The notes: generated by a model from the sequence alone, not told the origin. Shown: positions 24,000 to 39,000, counted from the first letter of the stretch. The stretch: 64,000 bases of DNA from Unio delphinus (GCA_029339505.1 JAQISU010000036.1:898501-962500), one strand, 5' to 3'. Translations and numbers: made by a program.

Positions 24000-26100
24000 G
24001 TGTACCCGTACGGTAAAGGGGAGTGATTTGGAAGTTGCAATCGCATCTGGTACAGGAGCTGATATACATTTTCCAAGGGACTACTGACCATTTGGTGTGT
24101 GGCTAAATGTACAGTCTTGTAAGTGGTCACTTTGCAATCTTCATCATCTCCAGATTGCATAGCTTCTTTCAAGACCCCAATGTTGACCACTTAATTGGTG
24201 CAATGATTTAGAGTTAATCCTTTCACTTTTCACCTTACACACTCCATGTGCACTTCTCCTCGTGGGTCCCGATATTCGAAAAAGTAATGTTTGGGACAGA
24301 CACTAGCACAACTTGGTATCGGGGTGCTCGTCTGTCGAGGCTCCTAAATGGTCTCCTTCGGTTTCAAGGTGACGGTGACTTACGCGATCGATGTAAATGA
24401 AACTATCCGTGTCAAAGTACAGCACACGATATCCAAACAGTTCTAAAGATTAGTACTGTTATACGAGAGCATCAGCTATCATGGAGACCACAATGATAAC
24501 ATTCCCAAATTATTCGGCCTCAACAAAATCCATTTCATAGTCATAATTGGCTCAGATCAAGTCTTCATATAGGACGTCCACGTGTTTCATGGTTTGTGAA
24601 TCATCTGGACGTAACTGGAAGGATCGGAAAACTAATTCCGTCTTAGGTAAATACGGTCATTGTGGCATGTTTCATATATGCACTTCAACATCTCTTTAGC
24701 AAACGATTTCTTTATGTCGTTTTCTTGATCCTAGTAATTTTGCCATGCTGAATCTCGTCGCCCATGTCATACTGTACTCTCGTGGGAAAGTGGAAAATTT
24801 CGTACCATTCTAACAATTGATATCCCAGGTTCAGAGCTTTGAAAAATTGCACGCAGTTCCTGTCATAGCGCGTTCTTGCGTTATGTGCTGACAAGCTAGG
24901 TCTTGGTTGCACGCTTCAAAACAAGTTAAACACAAGGGAAATGTCAGTTTTCCTTGGCAATGGTGATGTAAAAAAGGATGAAAAAGTTGGGGGAAAGCAA
25001 GACTTTGCATTTGATTAATACTTCGTAGTTTCGATGTGTTTCGTCATCCATTGCGGGTGTCCTGCGACGAAGTAAGGATACATGTAGCATACGTCCAAAT
25101 ATTATTTTATTTTCATTTCTCCTCGTCGGCTTGGTACAGCAACTAAATGGATTTCGTCCGTCATCCAACCACTTGCAACTTTCTACAATGAGTTTAAACT
25201 CGGAATCGGGTTTCAAATGGTGATCGTACTCGTGTTCATACATTTCCTCCATTTGATATTCTTGCTGTTCTCAATTCAAGAGCTGCTGACAAGTGGCGTC
25301 CTATAGGTATTTAATGGTATGTTGTAAAAACTAATTTTTAGTAACAATTTGAGATTAACAGATGGTGCATCCGAGAAATAAGCAACCGTTAATCTCGTAC
25401 ACGATCTGATGGTTTTCTAAGTCTCAATCATTTACCGAATACGTTTTCGGCATATTGGATCCATTTGTCTTCCTTGTCACACAGGTAATGCACCCAACGT
25501 ATTGTTGTGACTAAGTAATGCCGTTTTACAAAGTATGTGAGGACGGATGATAGCCATGGTGTTTTAGGGCATAAGGAGCGCGCTTTGGCAATAACGCAGG
25601 CTTGTTTCAAAGGATCGATCACTCTGTGCTGCATGATACATTCTCAAACGTTTCCAATGCAACGCCATAAATTCCATGTCGGATCGACAATACTTTAACA
25701 TGTCTTTTTTAACATCAAAGGGGTCCGAGGTGTGAGTTAATTAACACGCGTAGAAAGCTTCTCTTTCTTATGTGTGCATGTTGTCGGGGCTGTAGTAAAG
25801 AATGTTGATTGGCTTCTGTTTTGAAAAACTGTGATAAATAGCCTTTCGTCATTTCTGTCATAGAAAACGTTTTAGGCATTCGGCTCAACGTCATGGCCAA
25901 GTAACTCATCGAATCTTTAAACTGTACCTGTCCCACTTGCATGAAAATGGTGTTGGCTTCTTTCACAGTTACCTTAGTACGTGTTGGAACTTTATTGCGT
26001 ATAGCATTTTAAAAGAAATTACCCGTAATAACAGGTGAAATTGTCAGCCATAATCATGGCATAGTGATGGCAGTCTCCATATTGTTGGATGACTCCTTGG
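24000..26100 (-). pseudogene. Protein-primed family B DNA polymerase, heavily frameshifted
   Basis: Read right to left. Near 26022-26052 an exonuclease-like piece reads ADNFTCYYG. At 25966-25850 VGQVQFKDSMSYLAMTLSRM and then PKTFSMTEMTKGYL match the conserved exonuclease-domain segment of the DNA_pol_B_2 family. At 25634-25428 comes a helical part ending in ENVFGK. The palm region at 25252-24944 is partly readable. The catalytic motif C reads VLYFDTDSFIYID, with the DTDS at 24402-24413, followed by TEGDHLGASTDE. The last part includes CPKHYFFEYRD-like pieces near 24270. These motifs are those of the polymerases of Polintons/Mavericks and adintoviruses. At least five frameshifts or stops separate the pieces, so it is a dead copy. 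An (AT)n tract at 26185-26269 cuts off anything further 5'. Confidence 0.85.
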
Positions 26101-26180
26101 TGTCACGAAATCGTATAACTCCTTTCATTTATTGCATACATGTACTTGTGTTTCGTTTTGTTTGTGTACAAAGATAGCCG

Positions 26181-26184
<4 letters not shown>

Positions 26185-26269
<85 letters not shown>
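26185..26269. repeat. (AT)n microsatellite at edge of polymerase remnant
   Basis: About 85 bases of pure AT. It marks the right end of recognisable viral sequence. Confidence 0.95.
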
Positions 26270-26271
<2 letters not shown>

Positions 26272-26409
26272 TATAGTACAAAGATGCTGCAATAGTGAAT
26301 TAGTTTCATCGTATGTCTCACGGGTAAAGTGCTTTCCAAAGAAAGAAGCTAATGCTTTCAGCGCACAGAAGGTACATATGTACAAATCACAAATACCTCA
26401 CCGTAGGTA

Positions 26410-27056
26410 AAATCCCTTAACAGTACTGATGTATTGTCAGTGAGCGATCTGCTTTAAGGATTAGGAATCTTCAACTGTAGAAGTATGAGGGTTTTTAATT
26501 TATTGTGTATGAGTTATAACTATTGTACTACCACGTTTTGTTTTTGTTGGTATATTTGCTATGAAGCTTCGGTTTACATAGTATAGTGCTAATATGTCAT
26601 ATTCTCGTCTGTGACTTACAAAGAAATTTATAATAAGAATATAAAATTGCATTTTTAAGAAACGTTTAGTACCGTAGGAGTCTTACCAGGCACGGTTAGG
26701 TTCACGTCTGAACAGGTGTATTGATTTGTAATTATTGTGCAGATACTGTAATCTGTATAGTTTACCGTATTTAACGTATTACGTTGTATCGCATATGCCA
26801 GAGAGTTTTAGGTTTCTTAATTTATAATCAAGCACACTAACACTAAGTGAACGTGGAGCGATTTATAATGAACAAATATTGAGGGTTTCGGGAGGACCAG
26901 GCAATTTTGTTAGGTTTTTATAAGTTTATAATTATTCATTTAAGTATCTTTCATCTTTTTGCGCTGCGTTGCGGGTTCCTCCACCATAATAGTATATGTC
27001 GCAGACTCTGACAATATATATATTTTAAAAAGGCGAGAAAAGCACGTTTGTTTTTA
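26410..27056. other. AT-rich non-coding stretch
   Basis: No gene, exon or repeat recognised. Confidence 0.5.
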
Positions 27057-27165
27057 AAATAATGATAATAATAATGAGGACTTTGTATATCATCGAATCT
27101 TTTGAAGCTCTAAGCGCTTTACAACATCTATAATGATATGAATACAAAAGCAAAACAACAAATAA
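27057..27165 (-). mobile_element. LINE copy 2, 3' tail only
   Basis: Minus-strand copy of the LINE 3' end: hairpin arm GAAGCTCTAAGCGCTTTACA and the reverse-complement tail (AATAATAATGAGGACTTTGT). It matches the ends of copies 1, 3 and 5. Severely 5' truncated. Confidence 0.75.
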
Positions 27166-27662
27166 CCACCGTGACATTTCAAAACATAAACAAATAGCAC
27201 ACTTGTATTCCAGGATGTAAAGGCAATGCAGTTATGATGTAAATAGTGCAATAATAAATGAATTTCAGTCATGACATGACAAAACTAATATGGCTGTTAA
27301 TACATTATTAATAAATGTTGAAAAGTAGGTGAATCGATTGCCATTGGCTAAAATGAGTTATTTTCATATTTTGAAGAAATCCTTGAAAGAGAATATCGAT
27401 GAGACTAAGTTTGCTACATGATACATATTGATCTCTTATACACCTCCCGTCAATACTTGTGTGAGATCTTCTAGAGGTTGCAACAAGGACAAAAAAGAAT
27501 TGACAGCGGTATAGACAAAGTGAATACTGCATGCCATGCTATTTTCGAATACGAAACACACATTATAAAGATAACATTTGCAAGGTATATAGGCCATTTT
27601 CAGCATCGATAAGATGCAGGAAAACTCAGTATTGAGTATACAATCATGTTCGGGATTTTTAA

Positions 27663-27700
27663 TAGACAGTGTCTACTTAATTAGACAGTGTCTACTTAAC
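27663..27700. repeat. 19-base tandem duplication
   Basis: TAGACAGTGTCTACTTAA occurs twice in direct tandem. The core AGACAGTGTCT is nearly palindromic. Confidence 0.9.
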
Positions 27701-29782
<2,082 letters not shown>

Positions 29783-29935
29783 AGGGCCGGTGCTTCCGCA
29801 AGGCGAACTAGGCAATCGCCTAGTGCGCTGGGCTAAGGGTTTATTTCATGATGGGCGGGTGAGAGAGAGCGTGAGTGCAAGGGGCGCCAGATATCTGATC
29901 TCGTCTAGGGCACCAAGATCCCATATACCGATGAT
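29783..29935. mobile_element. Fragment of a non-autonomous DNA transposon (hAT-like, tentative)
   Basis: Begins CAGGGCCGGTGCTTCC and contains AGGCGAACTAGGCAATCGCC and later CTCGTCTAGGGCACC. GC content is far above its surroundings. A CAGGGCCGG-type start is typical of some hAT-derived elements. The matching right terminus was not found. Confidence 0.4.
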
Positions 29936-31781
29936 GATGTTAATAGTACAGCGGTAAGTACTAAGACAAACAATTGATCTGTATTTGGCCCACAAAGATC
30001 AATACACAATACAATGTTGTACAAGATTATTCTTACGTGATTGAAGATGAGCAGTGATTAAGAAAGTCATAGCGAGACTTACATGTTCAAATATGATTGA
30101 AGTTTTTATCAGGGAAATTGTAATTTTACATTACGATCAATAAACTGTACCAGAGGGAGAGTGATGGACTGTTACCTCTATCACACCTTCAAACGTTCAA
30201 TGCTAAACGATTAGTACGTTTCAGTCTCATTATCCTGAAATGAATCAAACTAATACACTTTTGGGGGTATTTTATTATCTGTATTATAAATGAAACTATA
30301 TGATTAATTCGACATTATGCTATCAAACAAAACCTGACAAATCAAGAAGATAACATACTTTAGGATCTGAAAAAAGATAAATCTCCGTTGAGAACAAAGT
30401 GGAATTCACAACTCTTTTATATGCGAATGCATATATTCGTCGCTTTCGATCTGCATGTACATGTCAATGATACATTTAATACTTTATTATACGCATTAAG
30501 TAATGTGATTTAGAATGATATTCAATTGTGGATACCTGTGATTAAATCAAGACCCGGTAGAGATAAAGCAATGTATACTTGTAGATCTACCCAGAACAGC
30601 AATTCCCAAATTTATGTATCCATAATCGATTGTAGCACGTACGTCAATCTCTACACGATTACTAGATTAATTACTCAAATCTGTAAAGAAGAACGTAGAA
30701 TTCATTTTGAAAGTGTTAACGGAGCATAACATAATACGGATGTCAATGAAAATATAATGCTTAACAAAAAGTGTTATGTACACACTAGTGAAAGATTATT
30801 TACCTAAATAATTGAAGGCAACTATAATCCGTCCTGTCTTTTGTAAACATGCCAAATTTAAAGTTATGTTTATCGCATAGGAAAGACACATACGTTTATC
30901 ACAGAAACCTAATCTGGTTACAATGCTTTACACAGATAACATGAAAAGGGTTATGAAAAAAACACTTAGTACACGTAAGAGTATGTTACAGTTAAGTGTA
31001 GCTTTGATATATGAATATACATTTGGTGCAAAGTATTGATTCCTTTTCGATCTTCCTAAACTGTCTTGGTTTTAAAGGTGCTTGATTATTTGCTTCTTCC
31101 ATCTACATTATTTATGCATCAGCTGAAGCATGTCCATTAGGCAATCTGTGACTGTAAAGAAACGTGCACATGATCAGAGCAGTGCAAATGACTTGTTTCA
31201 CACGAGGCAAAACAGACTGGTAGAAGATTACTTTTAATACGTTTTAATAATTTATGAAATATATTTCAACATGTGTTTCTTATCCTTTTATATTATTCCA
31301 AAGACAACATCTAAGAGAAAAGAACTAAATTTGTTCATTGTTTTAATCTGTGTTTTCATTTTCCTAAAGTAGAACGTCAAGAACGTGTTGAATCAGAGTG
31401 AGAGAGGTTCAATTTGAAAGTTGTCTTACCATACCAATCTGGTTGGGATCGTCTTTTACTTTGGGTCTTTTAATATGAAACTGAAATTGAAAATAGGAAC
31501 TTAATATTGCTTGTTTGATACAGTGCCAAAGGAAGAAAACTAGAAACCAACCATTTAAAATTTCTCATCCAGGACTATACCATCGTCCAAAAGTGCCTCC
31601 TTTTTTTAAATCGTAATGTAAACTATGACAACTTTATATATGCCAAGCATATTAGAAGTATTGTCACGTTAAAACAAACTACACTATTGATAACATTATT
31701 TTAGAAATGTATGTATTGCGTGGAAAAATATTGATTTTGAACGTACTTTTTTGATAATAATGAATATCACTATTATTATTA

Positions 31782-31834
<53 letters not shown>

Positions 31835-32218
31835 AGCAGGTTTTTTTATTAAAAATACTGGGAGATTGTGATTTATTTTACTGTCGCGTGTTTCCATTTC
31901 AGTACCTTATAGGCCTGATTCATACTCGCAGCAGCCGTTTGCCACGTTTCACCAACGTTTGAGTCGCTTGTTTCTTCTGAAATGATATGGTATTACTTGT
32001 TTAAAAAAGACTTATTAATGAGTCATTTGAGACCTAACGCAGACCAAAAACGAGAATTGTTTTAATTAGACCATCCATGTTTTCTATATTGGAAGGTCCA
32101 GAATTCAACTGAAACAATTCCAGCTGATTTGGTTATAAGTGGTAATCAATACGTAAAATACCTAACACGTTTAAATAAATAAATGCTGAAGCTTTTTAAC
32201 TTTGCACATGCATGTGAT
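29936..32218. other. AT-rich non-coding stretch
   Basis: No gene recognised. It holds an (ATT)n tract at 31771-31833. Confidence 0.5.
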
Positions 32219-32240
32219 ATATATATGTGTGTGTGTGTGT
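32219..32240. repeat. (AT)n/(GT)n tract at SINE tail
   Basis: Short compound dinucleotide tract flush with the tail side of the SINE that follows. Confidence 0.85.
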
Positions 32241-32555
32241 GATTACGATTTTTAACGTATCTTTAACAATTGTTCATTCATATTGCTATGATGCCTGCAG
32301 TGAGGCAGTTTATAGTGCTGTCTAGCTCTGAGGTAGTTTATAGTGATGTCCAGCACTGGGGCATAATGCCGCATACATGTAGCGTGATGTCCCACCACGT
32401 CACATTATCCTGAGACCAGGCCGACCAGTCCTAACACTAACCTCTTAATGCTGAGCGCCAAGCGAGGCATCTGTAAGTATCATTTGTGTAAGTCATTGGT
32501 ACGACTGGGCCCGGGGATCGAACCCACGATTCTCCAACCGCTCGGCCATCGTCGT
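32241..32555 (-). mobile_element. tRNA-derived SINE family 2, copy 2
   Basis: Matches the copy at 12583-12875. Shared body parts include GATTACGATTTTTAACGTA and TAACCTCTTAATGCT, with a B-box region (GGGGATCGAACCCACG on the plus strand) near 32514-32530. It has an extra internal duplicated piece (AGGCAGTTTATAGTG near 32301 and GGTAGTTTATAGTG near 32331). The A box end is more decayed than in copy 1. Confidence 0.78.
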
Positions 32556-34550
32556 CTTGTTTGAAACGTTCGTTCTTAGGTTTATGTGAATTCCAGACAA
32601 CACTTTCTAGGTTTCCTTCAAAGTTTATATGGATGTTTTGTTTGACTTTGTGAAGAAAACATTTTCATTGTTTTTCTAACCGTGTTAATAACTTTATATT
32701 AGTCTTTTTAATTTTGAGTTTAAGTTAGAAAAGCATAGGCAGATAGACCAAATTAAAATTAGGTTGAACACAGATTAAATTGTAGAATGGCTCATGAACC
32801 CTGTTTACAACTATCGAAATAGAATTGTACACGTACTTTGCGAAAATTAATTATTCATTTTAAAATATCCCTGATGTGAAATATAAGAAACTATAATAGA
32901 AATGTAGATGACCTTGAAAGAACTGGTGTTAGCGATTAACAGCAAACCTGTCCAAACATCAGATCACAACGCTCAAGTTAAAGAATAGAATATTAGCAAA
33001 AAGACACAGTAACGTGTACGCTTAAAAGTGGTACAGAGAACAAAAGACTACAATAATGTGCACTTACAAAATATATACCATAATATTGACGATTCCGAAT
33101 TTGAATAATAACAAAACAAAATGTTAAATGAGGTAAGTCGAACAATTAAATCAAATACTCGGGGTCCCATCAATCGGATTGATATGAGATGGCTGAACCG
33201 CACACAACCTCAATGTGTCAGAGATGACAATGTTCATACTAAACATGTTACAACATGTTCATCAATTGGATTATCTTCTATGGAACAACGAAGGCAGGAG
33301 TTTTCATTTAAAATACCAGACTTATGATGTTCTAATTTTACAAGAAAACTAGGAAAGATAAAATGTCATGAAGGAATGAATGGAAAATTTGTAGGCAAAA
33401 GGTGAAATAATTCACGATTGCAATTCATAAGTGAAGGTATCCTGGACGTATATTATAATATATTCCCATGTTATACTTGATTTCATAACAGAAGTGTGGA
33501 TAAACACACGTGCCTCAAACGCGAAGTAGCCAGTAAACACTGCATGTATTACGACGTTGAAAAATATGTATAAAGTTTAGTAGTTTTAGCATTTACAAAG
33601 ATTTGATAAATGTTCCTGTAAATGTTAATCTTCAAAGCGTTGCAGCTTTATTCAGTTGTGTCCGATATCGCATTTTATATTCCTTGTGTCCGATATCGCA
33701 TTTTATATTCCGTTTGCCATTCTTGCTGTCTTGCTCAAGGGTCTAGAAACATAACATTTTGTAGATCATTTAAAATTGTAAATTACATCATCTCATGCAA
33801 CTAATAATATCACAACAAACACTTGTTTATTTATTTTGCAATCAGACTTTGCTTGTTTTGAGATTGTAAGCCTAAATTGAATACTTCGATAATCAACACA
33901 GAGTAATGAGTTTATAAATTGTTAGAGACAGCGTACTAGGATCTTCAATCTAATTGGACGATGTAACAGTAAAAACATCAACATCATAATGCATCTTCAT
34001 TATAAAGTGTCTATCCAGTCTGTCTTCATTTCCGTCATCTACAATAACGTGTTCTATTTGTATTGTAAAGGACCTGCTTCATAGTTACGAATACGAAAGC
34101 TGGCAGTTTACTTAGCAGCATGGAAGACAGTCTATCCGACCTCCAACTAACAACATAAAAGGTGTGAAGCTTTATTTTATTCTGATCAAGTATTTCAAGA
34201 TGTATCCAATAACACTGTTTCACTTTTAAGATTAGTTGAGATTATAGAGTTTTTGTATATCTATGTTAGTTTAGCTGATTATAATCCATCGCCGTCGGGT
34301 TAATATGTTGTACATCCATACAACTGATTTAACAATAAGGAATTATTTAATTATTTTGCATACTGGTTTGACTAATTACAGTATAATGTTCTTTATATAA
34401 ATGCAGTATGCTGATCCTGCAATCATATTGTATCATTCGCACTATCCAGGTTATTTGAATCGCCAAAATGCAAAAAAGGTCGGACTGAACTTTATTTATT
34501 ATCTTACAGTAATTAACTACTACCATATGCACATATTGAAATGTTTACAG
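32556..34550. other. AT-rich non-coding stretch
   Basis: No gene recognised on either strand apart from short unsupported frames. It includes the 28-base tandem duplication at 33656-33711. The 3' untranslated region of the EGF gene may reach into the right end of this interval. Confidence 0.45.
33656..33711. repeat. 28-base perfect tandem duplication
   Basis: A 28-base unit beginning TTGTGTCCGATATCGC is present twice without mismatch. Confidence 0.93.
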
Positions 34551-35356
34551 GTTTGATTTCCAAAATTTTGGTTTCAGTGCATTTATTACATTTTTAATAT
34601 GATATTGTTAGAAGTTTGAATATATTCACCTGAGTTGTATCATAAAGGACATGCATTTTAAATTTGTGTTCTTTTCGCTATGGAGTCCATTAGTTGCCAT
34701 CAGCTGATTCAAACATGTACATATTTAGTTCGCGTGATGGAAATGGATGTATTGCAGATTTAAATATCAACCGTTGCTCTACACATTCACATACATGTGT
34801 CTGCCGAGATTTCAATTTTCTTAGGCGTAAGATTGTAAGTACGATTGAAAAGAAAATTATGCAGTCGTGTTCCAAGAAAAATCGTATGGTCTAGTTCGCT
34901 GCTATATTTTGCATTTTAAATATATGATTGGCGCAGAAATGGTCTTGAGATAATTGACACATTAAACGTAAAAATAACACAATTGCGCTAACATGTGATC
35001 CATGTCGAAAATACAATACTTATATTGTATACACCTATGGATAGTTTTGTCGTAACGATTGTTGAGTGGAATGTTCCTGTTTAGGAAAACGATAATTTAA
35101 TTAGAAGTTTTGTAAAGATTTGCCAAATTATGAGTGACCGCGTCCCTACTTACTTGTTGACATTTTTTGTATACATATATGCAAAGGCCCTGGGATGGAT
35201 GAAGATTCGTCCGCTGGACGACATTGTTGGTGATTTGTATATCAGTTCAGGATGAGTATTCGCGCCAGAAAGGGAGATAATTCAGTTCTAATTATTAATC
35301 TAACATTCGTTCTACCTGCATGCATATATACATAAAAATGAACATCTATCAATAGA

Positions 35357-35531
35357 TTATGATGGAGGTAATAATGCAATACCCTCAAAGGAATATTTGC
35401 TGGACACAGACAGCCCGGGATGCATGTTTCTCATATCCCTTCCCAAGCTAGGTGACTTAGATCTAGTTACTACGGAGCTCTTGGATGACTGTTCAGTCTG
35501 CAAGATGCTTCCCGTGGAAGGATACTGGGAT
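35357..35531 (-). CDS. Terminal exon: cytoplasmic tail and stop
   Basis: Acceptor CAG precedes ATCCCAGTAT. The first base completes an Arg codon begun in the transmembrane exon. The tail is Ser-rich (SQYPSTGSILQTEQSSKSS, then SKSPSLGRDM) and ends LLPPS with TAA at 35357-35359. Many Ser and Lys/Arg neighbours suggest phosphorylation sites. No kinase or adaptor domain is visible. The nearest AATAAA on this strand is at about 34582-34587, which would give a 3' untranslated region of roughly 770 bases; this is only a candidate. Confidence 0.85.
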
Positions 35532-36086
35532 CTGTAACGAAAACAAATTTTTTTTTTTGCTTTATACTTTCATATATTTTAATAATGCACAAAAACCGGA
35601 AATTATGTTAGCAAAATATTTCTTGCGGGTTATATATGTTAAAAAATGATTTTTTTCCCACTTTATAACGAGTAATTGTTAAAACTGTTGAACATCGCTA
35701 TATGTTAAAGACATTTGATTATTGGTAGAAGCAAATCTACATGTAATTGCCGAACTGCCACAATACAAGTCATATGTTACCATTATCGTCCCTATTAAAT
35801 TTGTTTTTTGATCAATACACATGATTAACTTAGATCTTATATACAGTCGCTAATTGGTTGAAAATACACAGTTTGAAAAAAAAACTAATCTTTTCGAAGA
35901 TTAGAAGTGCACGGGTGGTAAGGGCACGGGTGGTACGGGGTGGGGGGTGATAAAACTCCGTGGTGTCGTTTGATGGCCTGTTCTTTTCTTATCCAGCTTA
36001 ATTTGAATAACTAATGCTGAAGTTACGTATGGTTTAAAAGAAGATAAATACAAAAATACAAATACAAATAAATAAGCACGTATTAC

Positions 36087-36225
36087 CTATCAACATCTTC
36101 AAAATCGTTTTTAGCCTTCTTCTGTCGGTGTCTTATAAGGAGGCAGACGGTGACAGTTATTGCAATACTTGTCAGAACGCCGATAGGTACAGCGATTGCT
36201 ATAATAACTGTCTTATAATAATCAT
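36087..36225 (-). CDS. Transmembrane exon
   Basis: Acceptor TTTCAG then two bases completing a split codon (phase 1). It encodes DYYKTVIIAIAVPIGVLTS followed by IAITVTVCLLI, a single hydrophobic helix of about 25 residues, then the stop-transfer sequence RHRQKKAKNDFEDVD. The donor GTAATA leaves AG, which joins the A of the terminal exon to make Arg. The basic cluster after the helix places the C-terminus in the cytoplasm. Confidence 0.88.
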
Positions 36226-37533
36226 CTGAAATAAAAGAGAGTGATGGTCTCTAATTGTGCTGAAGCTATTAGTTGGTATTCATTTTATCAAAGATGGATA
36301 GTAGTTTATTTAACCTCATTTTGAGAAACAAATAAATTGAATTATCTTAGATGTTATTTGATGTTATCTACTGATATATCTTCTCTTTTTTTTCTGTTTG
36401 TAGTGATCTAATAATTGTTTGTGTGTGTTTTTTTATGTCGCTTTTCTAATATAAAATACGAACTTTCTGGAATATCGTTATTTATGATAACGTTTGTTCT
36501 AAAGTGGAAAACTGATTATTACCTGTGGAATACACGGGAAGTTTCCTGTAAGAGAAATAAAAATAGAATTATACTGCAAATACAGCTTCAGAAATATAGA
36601 TTGGCTACCAAATTATTGATGTCATATGATTATTAAGGCGAAAGCAGCAGATTAGTGATGCAAGGTAAGGTATTTTTAAGGATTATACGAATTTTAACAA
36701 TGTGCTTTATGATCATAGGAAAAGGTTATTTTATATATTTGAATGCAACGGCCTTGACTATTGAAACTTTCTGCATTAGCTGATATTGCCAAAACGTTGA
36801 ATCTCAACATTACAGAGACTTTTTCAAGCGATACATCATTTTGTCGCAAATTGTGATTTGTTATATATTACCAGTTAAACATGATACATGTTAAGAATAA
36901 TACAATTTGCCAACTGACTGTATGAAATTAATGAACAATTCTGACATTATTCTCCATTATAATGATGATGTGATTGCTGTGATGAAAGTTGCTGTGGATG
37001 ATGGCAATGATGTTGTGAGCGGTAACTGATACAATTTGCGTGGGGCAATAATATTTGGACAGAGACCGCATATTTTAGTTTTTAAACAATTTTCATATTA
37101 CAACTTGATATGTAATAAACAAACACGGATGAAGTTTATACATTTCACCTTGATTGTTAAAAGAAAATGATGTCACTGGAAAAAAACTGCATCAGGTCAT
37201 CAACACGAATATGAAAGATGGATACAGACATAATGCTCCGTTCTGGAATGTGTATTGAATATGAAATAATTATGGGTTGGATCTGTTCTGAAGCAAACCT
37301 ACATTTGTCAGGTCCATGAGATAGGTTTATATCTTTAAAATATTTCAAATTTGTTCATTGTGACTTCATCGTATTCGGCCAGAACGTTCTGTATATATCG
37401 TTACACGATAAGGGCTTATTATGTCTTATAGCATTGAGTAACGTCGGTATTAAATATACTAACTACATATATCCAAGGTGTACTCTAGGGATTTTATGTA
37501 ACATGATTGATGACATAGTACGTACTTACTTGC

Positions 37534-37638
37534 ACGAGGGAATTCCAGACATGACCTTACATTCGTAACCATTGGAACAACCAACAAACGAACTTTGATA
37601 TAGTCTGCAAAGGTCATCATCAGAAGGATTCGAAGTCA
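37534..37638 (-). CDS. Post-SEA Cys-rich exon, 3' boundary uncertain
   Basis: Acceptor TTTTAAG then TGACTTCG, continuing the SEA exon in phase 1. It reads TSNPSDDDLCRLYQSSFVG, then CSNGYECKVMSGIPSC, a truncated EGF-like module as often found between a SEA domain and the membrane. The strongest donor (GTAAGT, exon start 37530) leaves two bases and would put the transmembrane exon out of frame. A GC donor (GCAAGT, exon start 37534, used here) or a GT donor (GTAAGG, exon start 37561) keeps the frame. A further unseen exon is also possible. Confidence 0.7.
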
Positions 37639-38299
37639 CTTAAAATTAAATTATATAACATAAAATATGAATGCCGAAGTTTGAAGCAAACTGCTTATTT
37701 TAAAGAGGAACGAACAGTTTTACTTTTATGATGTATTCCGTATATACAAATGATAACGTCTCAATTAATGAAGCTTGAAAGATAAGTTAAATTTCAAACG
37801 TAACTCTCAAATAATATGATTTGATAGTTTAAATTACACCAAGATCCTACTCATAATAAACATGTTCTAGCTTTATTGATTTATAAAAACATTTATTTAA
37901 TTTCGGAAATTATTATTACAATAATTAAATATGAAAATAATTCGTTTTCATTATTGGTACAATTTGTACACTGATTTGAAATGGTACAAGAGCTCTCTCT
38001 TAGAAGTAGTACCCTTTCAAAGTGTTCACGCCAAAGTAATATAGGCAGAAATGGATTTATGTGCCACTTTATTTTAGATATTTATCCTTCTTAATCATAT
38101 GCGTCTGGCAGTTAGAACAATTTCCATGCAATATTTCGTCCATTACACGTTTATGTAAAGTAAGTATACATCACTAGTACACAAATACGCTGAAAGTCGG
38201 AATTAAGTTTTAATTTATTTAGAGTGAACAAACATAGTCATAGAAAAATAAAGTATTTTGTCAGCATCCATGATCCTTGACACGAAAACCATACGTTAC

Positions 38300-38460
38300 C
38301 TTTTATTCCGTTAACTGTTATTTTGTCTACTGAGACGGACGAGTTTTCAAACGTAAGTGAAGCAACTGAGGCTAATTCAACATTTGTCATTGTAAGATTG
38401 GCAACAACTTCTGGAACATTACGGACGTAAATGTTGTAAGCAACGATTAGACTTCCACGC
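38300..38460 (-). CDS. SEA domain exon 3
   Basis: Acceptor CTCTTAG, donor GTAACG. It starts with the last base of an Ala codon and reads RGSLIVAYNIYVRN, the C-terminal half of a SEA domain, then VPEVVANLTMTNVELA and ENSSVSVDKITVNG. GSLIV lies where SEA domains undergo autoproteolysis between Gly and Ser. NLT and NSS are possible N-glycosylation sites. It ends in phase 1. Confidence 0.9.
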
Positions 38461-38935
38461 CTAAGAGGACGAAATGTACAATATTATAAGATTATTGCAA
38501 TATTTACAATAGCGTGAAATATATAAACATAATGATAAACATGTAAAACAGAAAAGTGTAAAAAAAAGAATCATGTGCAGAGGATACACAGTTGAAGGCG
38601 AAATAAAACAAAATTACGGAAGGGTCAAGGAAAACAACATGAAATAGTTGATATAATCATTGTTCAATTGATGTATTAATGTTTTACTTTCACAATTAAT
38701 TATCACCTAAGAGTGCATGGTTATTTTGTAACATAAAATTAAGTACAAACATTAACATTAACATAAAAACCACTAAACAAGTATCTTTAAATTTTCAAGC
38801 TCTAGCTGATATCAACCATTTTAAGATGACAACATAATTAATAACATTTTTATATTTTGTTTTGTCAATACAAGACGTTTATAAATATTATCGTTAAATC
38901 AGAAATCAGATAAACTAAATAAATGTGATACATAC

Positions 38936-39000
38936 GCAAGTGATGTTATTATGATCCTTCCAAGATTATCCCCCATTCTCTTGCGATAAAAGGTTTCCAA
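38936..39000 (-). CDS. SEA domain exon 2
   Basis: A 65-base exon, phase 0 in and phase 2 out, acceptor TTTTTAG and donor GTATGT. It encodes LETFYRKRMGDNLGRIIITS, the central helix and following strand of the SEA fold. Both flanking exons join it in frame. Confidence 0.88.

Noticed and set aside
37157..37348. 63-codon minus frame as the missing exon before the transmembrane exon
   Set aside because: No acceptor and donor pair with the needed phases could be placed around it, and it has a hydrophobic composition unlike the neighbours.
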